A stretch of DNA of 64,000 nt, taken from NCBI GenBank assembly GCA_019637815.1, contig JAHBUZ010000001.1:62001-126000 (forward strand), written 5' to 3'. The DNA is from Chloroflexota bacterium (GTDB lineage Bacteria > Chloroflexota > Limnocylindria > Limnocylindrales > CSP1-4). A program made the translations under genes and the position numbers. Each line of letters starts with the position of its first letter. Within the stretch, counting starts at the first letter, position 1. Shown here piece after piece: positions 9,214 to 21,236 of this stretch. Below the pieces are notes generated by a model. It saw nothing but the letters and a program-made list of their open reading frames with translations, was not told the origin of the DNA and ran no database searches.

Positions 9214-9848
9214 CGCGGCGGCGATCAGGGTGGCCGACGGCCGCTGACGCCCGTCGCACAGCCCAGGGAGTCGCGGCGGGCGCTCACCTACCGCTGCGGG
9301 TGCTGGGTCGCAGGTCGGTCACGGCACACAGGCCGGCCGAAGATACGTCACCGGGGCGGTGGCTCGGCCGGGGACGGGCGCCGACCGCGTGCCAGGGCCC
9401 CGGGCGTCGCTCCGTGGCCCGGCTCCTGTCATATCCGCTGACTGGTCGCGCGTCATACGGATGTCGCGCCGCGGGCCCGCCGCCGGGGACCGCCGCCCAC
9501 GCTCGGGATCGGCATCGGAGGCCGTCACGTGCGCGACCAGTTTGTCCGTATGACGGTCCGCACGGCGGGCACGCCGCATGACGAGCAGCCAGTGATCGCG
9601 TATGCCGGGAAGGTCGAGGGTCCGTGCCACACAACGAAGCACACCCTCGTCATCGCGACTCCCGTGCAGCCACGCTCGGCGTCGTGGGCGGTCGTCGGAC
9701 GGGGGCATCACCGGTGGAGGGGGCCCTGGGTCGGTGCCGCGCCGCAGCCCACTGCCACCGGACGGCCGGACCGGACCGCGACGGGGTCACAGCACGCCCG
9801 GACGGACATGGTGGTGACAGATGGCCACACATCATCGCACCCGGGTGA
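9214..9848. other. Long intergenic region with crossing inverted repeats
   Basis: No convincing gene is seen. CTGGTCGCGC (9442-9451) and CGTCATACGGA (9451-9461) recur as exact reverse complements at 9531-9540 and 9545-9555 in the same order. If transcribed, the two helices would cross in pseudoknot fashion. No T-rich terminator follows. The final bases lead into the heat-shock promoter. Confidence 0.45.
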
Positions 9849-9879
9849 CTTGACAACATCATTGTCAAGGTTCTAGTCT
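9849..9879 (+). promoter_or_regulatory. Heat-shock promoter with HspR/HAIR operator
   Basis: CTTGACAA (9849-9856) and TTGTCAAG (9862-9869) form a perfect 8-bp inverted repeat around a 5-bp spacer. This has the geometry of the HAIR element (CTTGAGT-N7-ACTCAAG) bound by HspR. The left arm contains a consensus -35 TTGACA (9850-9855), followed after 18 bp by TAGTCT (9874-9879). Bound HspR would therefore block RNA polymerase. The transcript start is expected near 9886, leaving a leader of about 100 nt before hsp20. Confidence 0.85.
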
Positions 9880-9986
9880 GTGAGGCATCAACCGCGGTCG
9901 ACCCGTCGACCCGGTCATCACCCCTCTTCCTCGCGGTGGGCGCCGGATGTGGCGCCCGCCGCCGATCACCCCACGGAGGACACCCG

Positions 9987-10523
9987 ATGATGGTCCGACC
10001 CACCAGCTCCTTCGGCGAGCTCATCGCGCTGCGTCGCGCGGTCGAGCGCATGTTCGACGATCCCTTCTTCCGCCCCGTCGCCACGCCGCGAACGTCGCGT
10101 GCGTCACGTCGGCTCGCACTCGACGTGCTCGAGACCGGCGACTCCCTCGTGCTCGAGGCCGCTCTCCCGGGCATCCGCCCGGATGAGGTGGACATCTCGG
10201 TCGAGGGTGACGTCCTGACCATCAGCGCGGGCAGTGACACGGACACGGCCTCGGAGACCGAGGGTGTCCGGGTGCGCGAGATCCGGCGTGGCCGGGTCAG
10301 CCGCTCGGTGACCCTGCCCCAGGGCGTGGACGCGTCCGCGGCGACCGCCACGTTCGAGAACGGCCTGCTCCGGCTGGCCATCCCGAAGGCCCAGCCGGTC
10401 GAGCGGGTGCGCATCCCCGTGACCACGCCCATCGGTGGCCAGGTCGAGGTGACCACGGCACCCGCCGTGGAGGCCGGGGAGGCGCCCGCGGCACCCCAGG
10501 GGGCCGACGGCTCCGACGCCTGA
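9987..10523 (+). CDS. hsp20: Hsp20/alpha-crystallin small heat-shock protein
   Basis: This 178-residue small heat-shock protein prevents aggregation of unfolded proteins without ATP. It has the bacterial class A N-terminus (ELIALRRAVERMFDDPFF), the alpha-crystallin domain (LDVLETGDSLVLEAALPGIRPDEVDISV) and the late A-x-x-x-n-G-L-L motif (ATFENGLLRLAIPK). The C-terminal tail is Ala/Pro/Glu-rich. GGAGGA at 9975-9980 serves the ATG at 9987; a second in-frame ATG at 9990 is also possible. It is the first gene of the HspR-controlled operon and follows a leader of about 100 nt. Confidence 0.92.
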   Translation: MMVRPTSSFGELIALRRAVERMFDDPFFRPVATPRTSRASRRLALDVLETGDSLVLEAALPGIRPDEVDISVEGDVLTISAGSDTDTASETEGVRVREIRRGRVSRSVTLPQGVDASAATATFENGLLRLAIPKAQPVERVRIPVTTPIGGQVEVTTAPAVEAGEAPAAPQGADGSDA

Positions 10524-10544
10524 GCGGCGGGTCCGCCGACGACC

Positions 10545-10961
10545 ATGGAACCCCGCAGGACGGACGCGTCCCGACCCTATCGGGACCCCAGCCGTCCCGT
10601 CTATGTGATCAGCGTGGCTGCGGAGCTGGTGCGGGTCCATCCCCGCACCCTTCGCATCTACGAGGGGGAGGGGCTGGTGTGTCCGGCCCGCACCCCGACG
10701 AACATCCGGCTGTACTCCGAGAACGACATCCGGCGGGTCACCTGGATCCGCCACCTGACCCAGAACCTGGGTGTCAATCTCGCGGGCATCCGGGTACTGT
10801 TCGAGCTTGAGGAGCGCCTGGGGATGCGCATCCTGGAGCAGCTGTACGCGGAGCGGGAGGACCACTCCACATCGACCGACCCCGAACCCACCGATACCGA
10901 CCCGGCAGCGGCGCCGACGCCTGATGGCCCGACACCGGCCGACTCCCCGTCCAACCGCTGA
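10545..10961 (+). CDS. hspR: HspR, MerR-family heat-shock repressor
   Basis: This 138-residue MerR-type regulator has [26 protein letters not shown], the HspR version of the MerR winged helix, then [19 protein letters not shown] and a short coiled region ([20 protein letters not shown]). The C-terminus is a disordered Thr/Pro/Asp tail. HspR represses heat-shock genes through HAIR operators with DnaK as co-repressor; DnaK itself is not in this window. The perfect HAIR element 676 bp upstream and its place inside the operon make autoregulation very likely. It lies 21 nt after hsp20 and 22 nt before lon. Confidence 0.93.
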   Translation: MEPRRTDASRPYRDPSRPVYVISVAAELVRVHPRTLRIYEGEGLVCPARTPTNIRLYSENDIRRVTWIRHLTQNLGVNLAGIRVLFELEERLGMRILEQLYAEREDHSTSTDPEPTDTDPAAAPTPDGPTPADSPSNR

Positions 10962-10983
10962 GATCCGCTCCCAGGAGACCCTG

Positions 10984-13554
10984 ATGGCCCCACGATCCAA
11001 GCCCACCAAGGCCGCCAAGGCCACGAACCCCGACCCGGACGCCACACGCGGCGAGTCCACCGCGAGCGCCGAGGAGCAGAGCGGGGTGCGTGTCCTGCCG
11101 CTCGTCGCGCTCCGCGAGACGGTCATCTTCCCGGAGATGATCGTGCCCCTCCAGGTGGGCCGCGAGAAGTCGGTGCACGCCCTCAACCAGGCCGTCGCGG
11201 ATGGCACGCCCATCGCGCTGGTGACCCAGCGCCAGGCGGACCGCGAGGACATCACCGACCCGTCCGAGCTGTACGAGGTGGGCACCCTCGCCAAGATCGC
11301 CCAGGTCGCCCAGCTCCAGGACGGCACGGTGCGGGCCATCGTCCAGGGACAGCAGCGGCTGCGGCTCCTGGGCTTCGAGTCGGTCGAGCCATCGCTCATG
11401 GCGCGCGTGGACGTCCTGCCGGACGACTCGCCCCAGGGGGTGGAGGTCCAGGCGCTCGTGCGCAGCGTGCAGGCGCAGATCGAGCAGTACGTCCAGTCGG
11501 GTGCCCCGGTGCCCCCGGAGGCGGCCGTCGCGGCACGCAACATCACCGAGCCCGGGCTGCTCGCGGACATGGTCGCCTACAGCCCGGACATGTCCACCGA
11601 GCAGCGCCAGCAGATGCTCGAGACGGTCGATGTGATCGCGCGCCTCAAGCTGGTCTCGTCGTTCCTCGCCCACCAGATCGAGATCCTGGAGCTGAAGGGC
11701 AAGATCCAGTCCGAGGTCAAGTCCGAGATGGACAAGACCCAGCGCGAGTACATCCTGCGGGAGCAGCTGAAGGCGATCCAGCGGGAGCTCGGCGAGGACG
11801 ACCCGCAGCAGGCGGAGATCAACGAGCTGCGCGAGAAGGTGGACGCATCGGGCATGCCCGACGAGGTGAAGGCGCGCGCGGTCAAGGAGATCGACCGCAT
11901 GAGCCGGATCCCGTCCGCATCACCCGAGGTGGGCGTCATCCGGACGTACGTGGACTGGCTCGTGGGCCTGCCCTGGAACGTCACCACGGACGACCAGCTG
12001 GACATCAAGGAGGCGGCGCGCATCCTCGACGAGGACCACTACGGCCTCGAGAAGGTCAAGGAGCGCATCCTCGAGTACCTCGCCGTGCGCTCGCTCGCGG
12101 ACACCATCCGGAGCCCCATCCTGGCCCTCGTGGGCCCGCCCGGCGTGGGCAAGACCTCGCTCGGCAGGAGCGTCGCCAAGGCCATGGGTCGCAAGTTCGT
12201 GCGCATGAGCCTCGGCGGCATCCATGACGAGGCGGAGATCCGGGGCCATCGCCGGACCTATATCGGCGCGCTGCCCGGTCGCATCATCCAGAACATCAAG
12301 ACCGCGGGCACGGCCAACCCGGTGTTCATGCTCGATGAGATCGACAAGATCGGCATGGACTTCCGGGGCGATCCCAGCTCGGCGCTGCTGGAGGTGCTGG
12401 ACCCGGAGCAGAACGACACCTTCCAGGACAACTACCTGGAGGTGCCCTTCGACCTGTCCAAGGTGCTGTTCATCGCGACCGGCAACCTCATCGACCCCAT
12501 CCCCGCACCCCTGCGCGACCGGATGGAGATCATCCAGCTGCCGGGCTACACGATGCAGGAGAAGATCGAGATCGGGAAGCGGTTCCTGGTGCCCAAGCAG
12601 ATGGAGCTCCACGGCCTCAAGGCGAAGCACGTGGAGCTGACCGACGAGGCGATGGTCACGCTCGTCCAGTCGTACACCCGCGAGGCGGGCGTGCGCAACC
12701 TCGAGCGCGAGGTCGCCAACGTCATGCGCAAGGTGGCCCGCCAGGTCGCCGAGGGGCGCAAGCGCCGGACGGTCGTGGATTCCCGGAAGCTCGTGGAGTA
12801 CCTGGGCCCGCCACGCTTCGAGTACGGCGAGCTGGAGGCGGAGGACCAGACCGGTGCTGCGACCGGGCTCGTGGTCACGGAGGTCGGCGGGGACGTGGTC
12901 GCCGTCGAGGTCACCAAGATGGAGGGCAAGGAGGAGTTCATCCTCACCGGCCAGCTGGGTGATGTGATGCGCGAATCCGCACGCGCCGCGCTGTCCTGGA
13001 TCCGGGCGCATGCCCGGGAGCTGGGCATCCCCCAGGAGACGTTCGAGAAGCACACCCTCCACATCCATGTCCCGGCGGGCGCCATCCCCAAGGACGGTCC
13101 GTCCGCGGGCATCACCCTCGCCACGGCCATGGTCAGCGCGCTCACGGGCATCCCCGTCCGCAAGGACGTCGCGATGACCGGTGAGATCACGCTGCGGGGT
13201 CGCGTGCTGCCCATCGGCGGTCTCAAGAGCAAGATCCTGGCCGCGCACCTCGCCGGCGCGCGGCTGGTGATCCTGCCCCAGAAGAACGAGAAGGACCTGC
13301 GGGACATCCCCGAGGAGATCCGCAAGCAGATCAAGCTCGTCTCGGTCGAGTCCATGGACCAGGTCCTGGACGCGGCCCTCCGACGGCGACCCCGGCCGAT
13401 CCAGGAGACGATCCGCTCCGGGTCCGGTGGCGGCGGCTCCAAGGAGCAGCCCGCGGCCGCCCGGGTCGGTCGTCGCTTCCCTGGCGCGGACCAGCCACCC
13501 GCGGTCGTGGTCCTGGGGGATGATCCGTGGACCACGGAGCGCGCCTCCCGGTGA
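10984..13554 (+). CDS. lon: ATP-dependent protease Lon (LonA)
   Basis: This 856-residue LonA has the substrate-binding N-domain ([22 protein letters not shown] from about residue 36), a coiled region, the AAA+ module with Walker [10 protein letters not shown] at about 384-392, and the C-terminal protease. The catalytic Ser is in DGPSAG (about Ser707) and the Lys in GGLKSK (about Lys748), the normal Ser-Lys pair. It degrades damaged and regulatory proteins in the cytoplasm. A Lys/Ala-rich tail of about 30 residues precedes conserved sequence. GGAG lies about 10 nt before the ATG at 10984; earlier in-frame starts overlap hspR. Control by HspR follows from operon position. Confidence 0.96.
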   Translation: MAPRSKPTKAAKATNPDPDATRGESTASAEEQSGVRVLPLVALRETVIFPEMIVPLQVGREKSVHALNQAVADGTPIALVTQRQADREDITDPSELYEVGTLAKIAQVAQLQDGTVRAIVQGQQRLRLLGFESVEPSLMARVDVLPDDSPQGVEVQALVRSVQAQIEQYVQSGAPVPPEAAVAARNITEPGLLADMVAYSPDMSTEQRQQMLETVDVIARLKLVSSFLAHQIEILELKGKIQSEVKSEMDKTQREYILREQLKAIQRELGEDDPQQAEINELREKVDASGMPDEVKARAVKEIDRMSRIPSASPEVGVIRTYVDWLVGLPWNVTTDDQLDIKEAARILDEDHYGLEKVKERILEYLAVRSLADTIRSPILALVGPPGVGKTSLGRSVAKAMGRKFVRMSLGGIHDEAEIRGHRRTYIGALPGRIIQNIKTAGTANPVFMLDEIDKIGMDFRGDPSSALLEVLDPEQNDTFQDNYLEVPFDLSKVLFIATGNLIDPIPAPLRDRMEIIQLPGYTMQEKIEIGKRFLVPKQMELHGLKAKHVELTDEAMVTLVQSYTREAGVRNLEREVANVMRKVARQVAEGRKRRTVVDSRKLVEYLGPPRFEYGELEAEDQTGAATGLVVTEVGGDVVAVEVTKMEGKEEFILTGQLGDVMRESARAALSWIRAHARELGIPQETFEKHTLHIHVPAGAIPKDGPSAGITLATAMVSALTGIPVRKDVAMTGEITLRGRVLPIGGLKSKILAAHLAGARLVILPQKNEKDLRDIPEEIRKQIKLVSVESMDQVLDAALRRRPRPIQETIRSGSGGGGSKEQPAAARVGRRFPGADQPPAVVVLGDDPWTTERASR

Positions 13555-13609
13555 GGTGACGGGCCGGTGACGATGTCATCGGCCCTGACCACCCACGCCG
13601 GAGCCAGCC

Positions 13610-14767
13610 ATGGAGTACCGCGACTACTACGCCACCCTGGGTGTCGAACGGGGCGCTTCCCCGACGGACCTCAAGAAGGCCTTTCGGAAGCTCGCCCGCA
13701 AGCACCACCCCGACGTCAACAAGGGGGACGCGGCGGCGGAGCGGCGCTTCAAGGAGGTCAACGAGGCGTACGACGTGCTGTCGGACCCGAAGAAGCGCGA
13801 GCTGTATGACCAGCTTGGCTCCGACTGGGAGGCGTACCAGCGCGGCGGCGCACCGACGGGTGGCGACCCGTTCGCGGCATATCGGGGCGGTGCCGGTCCC
13901 GGCGTCCGGTTCGAGTACCACGGCGATGCGGAGGACCTGTCGGGCTTCTCCGACTTCTTCCGCACGTTCTTCGCGGGTGGCATGGGCGGTGCTGCGGACG
14001 GCGCCGGTGGTCGCGATCGGTCCGCGGGTGGTCGAGGGGCCGCCATCGACCTCGAGGACCTGCTGGGTGACCTGGGTCGTGGCGAGGGCGGGACGGGCGG
14101 CTCACGCACCCGCACGCGCACCACGCGCAGCAGTGGGTCGCGGGGCGCTGGGACGCGACCGGCGGAGGACCCCTTCGCGGGCCTGCGCATCGAGTACGCG
14201 GATGACATCGGCGCCCCGTCGATGCCGCTGCCCAGCCTGGAGGCCCACGCGGAGATCGACCTGCGCGAGGTCGCCAGCGGCACGCAGCGGGTGGTCCAGG
14301 TGGGTGAGCGACGGCTCGAGGTGCGCATCCCGGCGGGTGTCGCGGACGGCCAGCGCATCCGGCTGCCCCGGACGGGGACCCAGCACACCGCCGACGCGAC
14401 CATCATCGTGAGCGTCCGGCGTGACCCGGACTTCCAGCGCATGGGCGCCGACTTGACGCGCGAGCTGGCCATCACGCTCCGCCAGGCGCTCCTCGGCGCA
14501 GAGGTGCCGGTCGACACGCTGGACGGCAAGCGGCTGCTGCTGCGGATCCCCGCAGGCACCCAGCCGGGTCGCCAGTTCCGGCTGACCGGCAAGGGCCTGC
14601 CCCGCTTCAAGGCGGAGGGTCGGGGCGACCTCCTGGTGCGGATCAAGGTGACCATCCCGACGCATCTCGACGAGCGCGGCCGGGAGCTCGCCGGCGCCTT
14701 CCTCGACCACATCGACCCGCCGGCACCCGCGCCGGACGAGCCGGCCGCCGCTCAGGCGGCCCCATGA
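13610..14767 (+). CDS. DnaJ-family co-chaperone (CbpA type, no zinc fingers)
   Basis: This 385-residue J-protein has an N-terminal J domain ([13 protein letters not shown]) with the HPD triad at residues 33-35, a long Gly/Arg/Ser-rich linker, and a C-terminal substrate-binding domain ([14 protein letters not shown], then GKGLPRF). The four CxxCxGxG zinc fingers of classical DnaJ are absent, as in CbpA and DnaJ2. It stimulates the DnaK ATPase and would work with Lon and ClpB from the same operon. The linker contains an FF/DF-rich segment ([13 protein letters not shown]). It lies 55 nt after lon. Confidence 0.92.
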   Translation: MEYRDYYATLGVERGASPTDLKKAFRKLARKHHPDVNKGDAAAERRFKEVNEAYDVLSDPKKRELYDQLGSDWEAYQRGGAPTGGDPFAAYRGGAGPGVRFEYHGDAEDLSGFSDFFRTFFAGGMGGAADGAGGRDRSAGGRGAAIDLEDLLGDLGRGEGGTGGSRTRTRTTRSSGSRGAGTRPAEDPFAGLRIEYADDIGAPSMPLPSLEAHAEIDLREVASGTQRVVQVGERRLEVRIPAGVADGQRIRLPRTGTQHTADATIIVSVRRDPDFQRMGADLTRELAITLRQALLGAEVPVDTLDGKRLLLRIPAGTQPGRQFRLTGKGLPRFKAEGRGDLLVRIKVTIPTHLDERGRELAGAFLDHIDPPAPAPDEPAAAQAAP

Positions 14768-14864
14768 CGCACACCACCCCCGGTCGCGCGCTCGACCGCA
14801 CGACGCACCCCGACCCGAACCGACCACCCGCCGGCCCGCACGGCGGCCGAGGAGACCCGACCCC

Positions 14865-17600
<2,736 letters not shown>

Positions 17601-17620
17601 GCCACGCCCAGCCGCGCCGA

Positions 17621-18835
17621 GTGACACCCGCCGATCCGCCGCCGTCCGAGCCGGACGGCGGTGACCCTCGCCTGGTGGCGCTCCTGCGGCACGAGATCGA
17701 GACGGCGCCGGACGGACGCATCACGTTCGCGCGGTTCATGGAGCGCGCGCTCACCGAGCCTGGTCTCGGCTACTACGCCACGTCCGCGGATCGACCCACC
17801 CGCGCGGGTGACTTCCTGACGGCGCCCGAGCTGCATCCGTTCTTCGGTCGCTGCATCGCGCGCTGGCTGGACCGGACCTGGACGTCCATGGGCCGACCGC
17901 AGCGGTTCGCGGTCCGCGAGCACGGGGCGGGTCGCGGCACCCTGGCCTCGACGAGCCTCGAGGGGCTCCGTGCGGAGGGGTCCGGGTCGGCCGACCTGGT
18001 CGAGTGGCAGCCGGTCGACGTGCCGGGTCGGCATCCCGAGCCCGGGACGGGTCCGTTCACCGGCGTCGTGCTCGCCAACGAATACCTCGATGCGCTGCCG
18101 GTCCATCGACTGGTGCAGCGTGACGGCGTCCTTCGGGAGTGTTTCGTGACCTGGCGGGACGGCGCCTTCGCGTGGGTCGAGGGAGCGCCCTCCCGACCGG
18201 ACCTCGATGCATCGATCCGGCGCGCCGGTGTGACCCTTGCCGAGGGCCAGCTGGTCGAGGTCCGACCCACGGTGGGTGCCTGGCTGCGGGCGCTGGCGGC
18301 CGAGCTGCGGCACGGGGTGCTGCTGGTCATCGACTATGGCCACCCGGCGGTCGAGCTGTACGGGCCCCGCCGGATGGGCGGCTCCCTCGTCACGTACCGG
18401 GGCCACACCGCGGCCGACGACCCCCTGCGCTGGGTCGGGCAGCAGGACATCACGACCCACGTCGACCTGTCCGACCTCGACCACCACGCCCGGGCAGCGG
18501 GCCTCACCCCCCTGGGCCGCACCACCCAGGCGCGGTTCCTCGCGGCGCTCGGCCTCGGGGAGCTGCTGGCCGACCTCGGGCGACGCCCCGACACCGAGAT
18601 CCCCGCCTACCTGGCGGCGCGGGCGGCCGTGGCACGGCTGCTCGATCCACGCCATCTCGGTGGGTTCGCGGTCGTGGCCTACGGCATCGGGATGCCAGCG
18701 GACGCGACGCTCCCCGGGGTACCCGACGCCGACCCGACGCTGGCTGATGGCGCGGGTGCCGACCCGACTCCGGCCGGGACCACGGGTGCCGACGCGACGC
18801 TGGCCGGGGCCGCGGGCGGCGACCCGAGGGGCTGA
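17621..18835 (+). CDS. MidA/NDUFAF7-family SAM-dependent methyltransferase
   Basis: This 404-residue protein matches the DUF185/MidA family. It begins with ALTEPGLGYYAT and has TAPELHPFFGRC, the SAM loop REHGAGRGTLA, VVLANEYLDALPVHR and LLVIDYGHP. The human member, NDUFAF7, methylates an arginine of the complex I subunit NDUFS2 (the NuoD homologue). A role in maturing the complex I encoded 9 kb downstream is possible but inferred. The GTG at 17621 follows clpB by 20 nt. The C-terminus ends in imperfect repeats of a GADPTLAG-like unit, probably disordered. The next gene starts 3 nt after its stop. Confidence 0.82.
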   Translation: MTPADPPPSEPDGGDPRLVALLRHEIETAPDGRITFARFMERALTEPGLGYYATSADRPTRAGDFLTAPELHPFFGRCIARWLDRTWTSMGRPQRFAVREHGAGRGTLASTSLEGLRAEGSGSADLVEWQPVDVPGRHPEPGTGPFTGVVLANEYLDALPVHRLVQRDGVLRECFVTWRDGAFAWVEGAPSRPDLDASIRRAGVTLAEGQLVEVRPTVGAWLRALAAELRHGVLLVIDYGHPAVELYGPRRMGGSLVTYRGHTAADDPLRWVGQQDITTHVDLSDLDHHARAAGLTPLGRTTQARFLAALGLGELLADLGRRPDTEIPAYLAARAAVARLLDPRHLGGFAVVAYGIGMPADATLPGVPDADPTLADGAGADPTPAGTTGADATLAGAAGGDPRG

Positions 18836-18838
18836 CCG

Positions 18839-19522
18839 ATGCGCTTCGCCGAGGCCCTCGCCCGCCTCGACCCATGGCCCGATCGGCTGCCCCACGGCAC
18901 CCGGGCGATCGACCCGGTCGTGCGCCCGGCGCCCGGCGTGTCACCGGACCGGATGCCCGGCTGGACGCGCGGCGAGCCGGTGCATCCCCGACGCGCGGCG
19001 GGTCTCGTGCTGCTGTATCCGGATCCGGCTGGCGAGACACGCATCGTGCTCACCGAGCGACCCCTGGGTCTGCGGCACGCGGGCCAGGTCAGCCTGCCCG
19101 GTGGTCGCGAGGATCCCGGCGACGTGTTCCCGGACGGGACCGCGCTCCGGGAGGCGCGTGAGGAGGTCGGCCTGGACGCGCAGACAGCGGGCGTGCGGGT
19201 GATCGGCCACCTGGACGTCGTGGATGTCCGGGTGTCGGGGTTCCTGCTCACGCCCGTCGTGGCGGTCGCCGCCCGGGAGCCGCACCTGGTGCCGCATCCC
19301 GGCGAGGTCGCGGCGATCCTGCTGCCGCCCGTGGACATCTTCCTGCCGGACGCGCCCGTCACTCCCGGGGAGCTGGAGCGCGACGGCATCCGGGTCCGGT
19401 ATGGCGGGTATCCCTGGGCGGATCGCCACATCTGGGGCGCCACCGCGCGAGCCCTCGCCCAGCTGGGTGCGCTCCTCGGGAGCGCCACCGCGGGGCAGCC
19501 GGATCGACCGGCAGCCCCATGA
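18839..19522 (+). CDS. Nudix hydrolase, CoA-pyrophosphatase (NudL) type
   Basis: This 227-residue protein has a Nudix box of the coenzyme A pyrophosphatase type: LPGGREDPGD, a short insert, then ALREAREEVGL. Before it, VLTERPLGLRHAGQVSLPGG matches the NudL signature. The family cleaves CoA or related diphosphates in the cytoplasm. A long N-terminal segment of about 55 residues before the core is unusual and of unknown role. It lies between two methyltransferase genes, and its stop overlaps the next start (ATGA), so the three are probably co-expressed. Confidence 0.85.
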   Translation: MRFAEALARLDPWPDRLPHGTRAIDPVVRPAPGVSPDRMPGWTRGEPVHPRRAAGLVLLYPDPAGETRIVLTERPLGLRHAGQVSLPGGREDPGDVFPDGTALREAREEVGLDAQTAGVRVIGHLDVVDVRVSGFLLTPVVAVAAREPHLVPHPGEVAAILLPPVDIFLPDAPVTPGELERDGIRVRYGGYPWADRHIWGATARALAQLGALLGSATAGQPDRPAAP

Positions 19523-20181
19523 CCGCTCGCGGTCGGGCGTTCGTGCGTCACTGGACGCGCATCGAGCGACCGGCGCTCGTGCCCGAGATCCGGCTCCACC
19601 TCGCGGGGGCGTTGATGCCGCTCTGGGAGGCGACCGCGCGGGATGCCGGCGATCCGGAGCTGCCACCGCCCTACTGGGCGTTCGCGTGGGCGGGCGGTCA
19701 GGCGCTGGCGCGGCATGTGCTCGATCACCCGGAGCTGGTGCGGGGGCGACGCGTGCTGGACCTCGCGACCGGCTCCGGGCTGTGTGCCATCGCGGCCGCG
19801 CTCGCCGGTGCCCGCGAGGTGCGTGGCGTGGACATCGACCCGCTCGCCATCGCGGCCGTGGGCATCAACGCCCCGCTCAACGACGTCCACGTCGCAGCGG
19901 CCTGTCGGGACCTGCTGGACGAGCCGGCCCCGGATGTCGATGTCATCCTCGCGGGGGACATCGGCTACGAGTGGAACCTCGCGACCCGGGGTGCGCGCTG
20001 GCTGCGGTCCGCAGCGGCGCAGGGGATCGAGGTACGCATCGGCGATCCGGAGCGCCACCACCTGCCGCCGGAGGGCCTCGAGGTGCTGGAGGCCCATGAT
20101 GTGCCGACGAGCCTCGACCTGGAGCAGACGACCAGCAAGCACACGACCGTGCTGCGGGTCATGGGTGGCGCCGCGGGCTGA
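19519..20181 (+). CDS. Class I SAM methyltransferase, ETFB-lysine methyltransferase-like
   Basis: This 220-residue protein has the Rossmann SAM loop RRVLDLATGSGLCAIAAALAGA, the acidic VDIDPLAI and the later D-V-I-L-A-G-D motif. The pattern PPYWAFAWAGGQALARHVLD before the SAM loop is characteristic of the METTL20/PrmA-like lysine methyltransferase branch. A protein substrate such as electron-transfer flavoprotein or a ribosomal protein is inferred from the family. Its start overlaps the Nudix stop, and it is convergent with the cupin gene, with only 4 nt between the stops. Confidence 0.8.
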   Translation: MTARGRAFVRHWTRIERPALVPEIRLHLAGALMPLWEATARDAGDPELPPPYWAFAWAGGQALARHVLDHPELVRGRRVLDLATGSGLCAIAAALAGAREVRGVDIDPLAIAAVGINAPLNDVHVAAACRDLLDEPAPDVDVILAGDIGYEWNLATRGARWLRSAAAQGIEVRIGDPERHHLPPEGLEVLEAHDVPTSLDLEQTTSKHTTVLRVMGGAAG

Positions 20182-20185
20182 GCGT

Positions 20186-20647
20186 CTACCAGGGCTCGCC
20201 GGTGGTCTCGTCGCGGGCGCCCGGGTCCGGCAGCCGCTCCGCGAGCGTGCCGCGTGCCGGCTCGACGTCCGGGGTCGTGGTCTCGACCGCCGACCCCTCG
20301 ACGACGCTCGCGGGCTCGTCCGGTCGATCCGGCAGCTCCACCACGATGGCGCGCATCTCGGTCCCGTCGGTCCACGCGCCGTGGGCGACCCCTGCCGGCC
20401 ACACGACCGCCTCCCCGTGATTGATGCGCGACCGCTCGTCGCCCACCTGCACCCAACCGCCGCCGCTCACCACCACGAACAGGGTCGTGTGCGGATTCAC
20501 GTGGGGTGCGATCATGCCCTGCCGAGAGAAGGCCAGCTCCGAGACGTGGCCGCTCGGATCGGACCACAGGACCTGCCCGGTGAGGCCGGTGGTGCCCGGC
20601 GGGCCCTCGGGTCGTCGATGGCCCGGACCGAAGCGACGGATGTCCAC
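20186..20647 (-). CDS. Cupin-domain protein
   Basis: This protein of about 153 residues has one cupin barrel. Motif 1 is degenerate (APHVNPHTTLFVVVSGGGWVQVGD), with two histidines but no clear glutamate. Motif 2 is clear (GEAVVWPAGVAHGAWTDG). Metal binding is likely but catalysis uncertain; such proteins often act as small-molecule binding or quality-control domains. The C-terminal 45 residues are an acidic, Pro-rich tail. The GTG at 20647 is chosen because the fold starts just after it and the upstream membrane-protein gene ends 20 nt before. No good ribosome site is visible, so the start is uncertain. Confidence 0.65.
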   Translation of the reverse strand: MDIRRFGPGHRRPEGPPGTTGLTGQVLWSDPSGHVSELAFSRQGMIAPHVNPHTTLFVVVSGGGWVQVGDERSRINHGEAVVWPAGVAHGAWTDGTEMRAIVVELPDRPDEPASVVEGSAVETTTPDVEPARGTLAERLPDPGARDETTGEPW

Positions 20648-20667
20648 GGATCGATCGAGTGGGGCCG

Positions 20668-21120
20668 TCAGCTCCGCCGACGACGCTGCTTGCGGCTCCG
20701 GATGGTCGCAGCCGGGTCGGCCGCTCGCGTGGTGGTCCGCTGCTGGGCCATGGTCCGGGCGCGATGCAGCTGGCGCTCGTATGCCTCGATCTGGGGCGGG
20801 AAGTGCACCCAGCGGATCCACACGAACGTGGCGAGGCCGATGATGATCGTGGCCACCACGGTCACGAACCAGAAGTGGAAGATCGCCTCCACGAGCAGCA
20901 GGCCGTACACGATGACCGACGTCCAGAGCAGCCACTCCTGGAGTGCCAGGAGGGGTGGGTGTCGGTGGTATCGGCGGACCTGGACGTTGTACAGGACGAT
21001 CGACCCGATCAGGAACACCGCGGCCGCGATGGTGATGGGATAGAACAGGTCCTTGAACGTCCAGTCGGCGAACTGGTTCGCGTTGGTGGGCAGGAGGGAC
21101 TGGAGCCAGCGCTGGATCAC
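20668..21120 (-). CDS. Small membrane protein with three helices, unknown function
   Basis: This 150-residue protein has predicted membrane helices at about residues 27-45, 63-82 and 84-103, followed by an Arg-rich cytoplasmic C-terminus ending in a run of basic residues. The aromatic-rich segment AIFHFWFVTVV lies in the third helix. I do not recognise a family. The GTG at 21120 is preferred over longer in-frame starts because conserved-looking sequence begins there and a minus-strand TATCCT lies 7 nt upstream, predicting a leaderless message. The cupin gene follows after 20 nt. Confidence 0.65.
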   Translation of the reverse strand: MIQRWLQSLLPTNANQFADWTFKDLFYPITIAAAVFLIGSIVLYNVQVRRYHRHPPLLALQEWLLWTSVIVYGLLLVEAIFHFWFVTVVATIIIGLATFVWIRWVHFPPQIEAYERQLHRARTMAQQRTTTRAADPAATIRSRKQRRRRS

Positions 21121-21127
21121 GGCGGGG

Positions 21128-21133
21128 AGGATA
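21128..21133 (-). promoter_or_regulatory. -10 hexamer TATCCT, leaderless minus-strand promoter
   Basis: Read on the minus strand, TATCCT is followed by 7 nt and the GTG at 21120. It is divergent from the purH promoter. Confidence 0.5.
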
Positions 21134-21163
21134 GCAGGCGCGGGCCCCGTCCGACCCGGTCGG

Positions 21164-21169
21164 TATACT
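21164..21169 (+). promoter_or_regulatory. -10 hexamer TATACT for purH
   Basis: TATACT predicts a leader of about 60 nt that ends with a strong GAGGGAGG ribosome site before the GTG at 21237. No riboswitch fold was recognised in so short a leader. Confidence 0.5.
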
Positions 21170-21236
21170 CGGTCCGGTCCCGCGGCCCTGTCCGGTGGGA
21201 GCCTGAACCCTGCTGGAACCGAGGGAGGTCCACGGC

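Noticed and set aside
9319..9711. Minus-strand frame of 130 codons in the gap before hsp20
   Set aside because: No family resemblance, Arg-rich composition, no ribosome site or TANNNT before the start.
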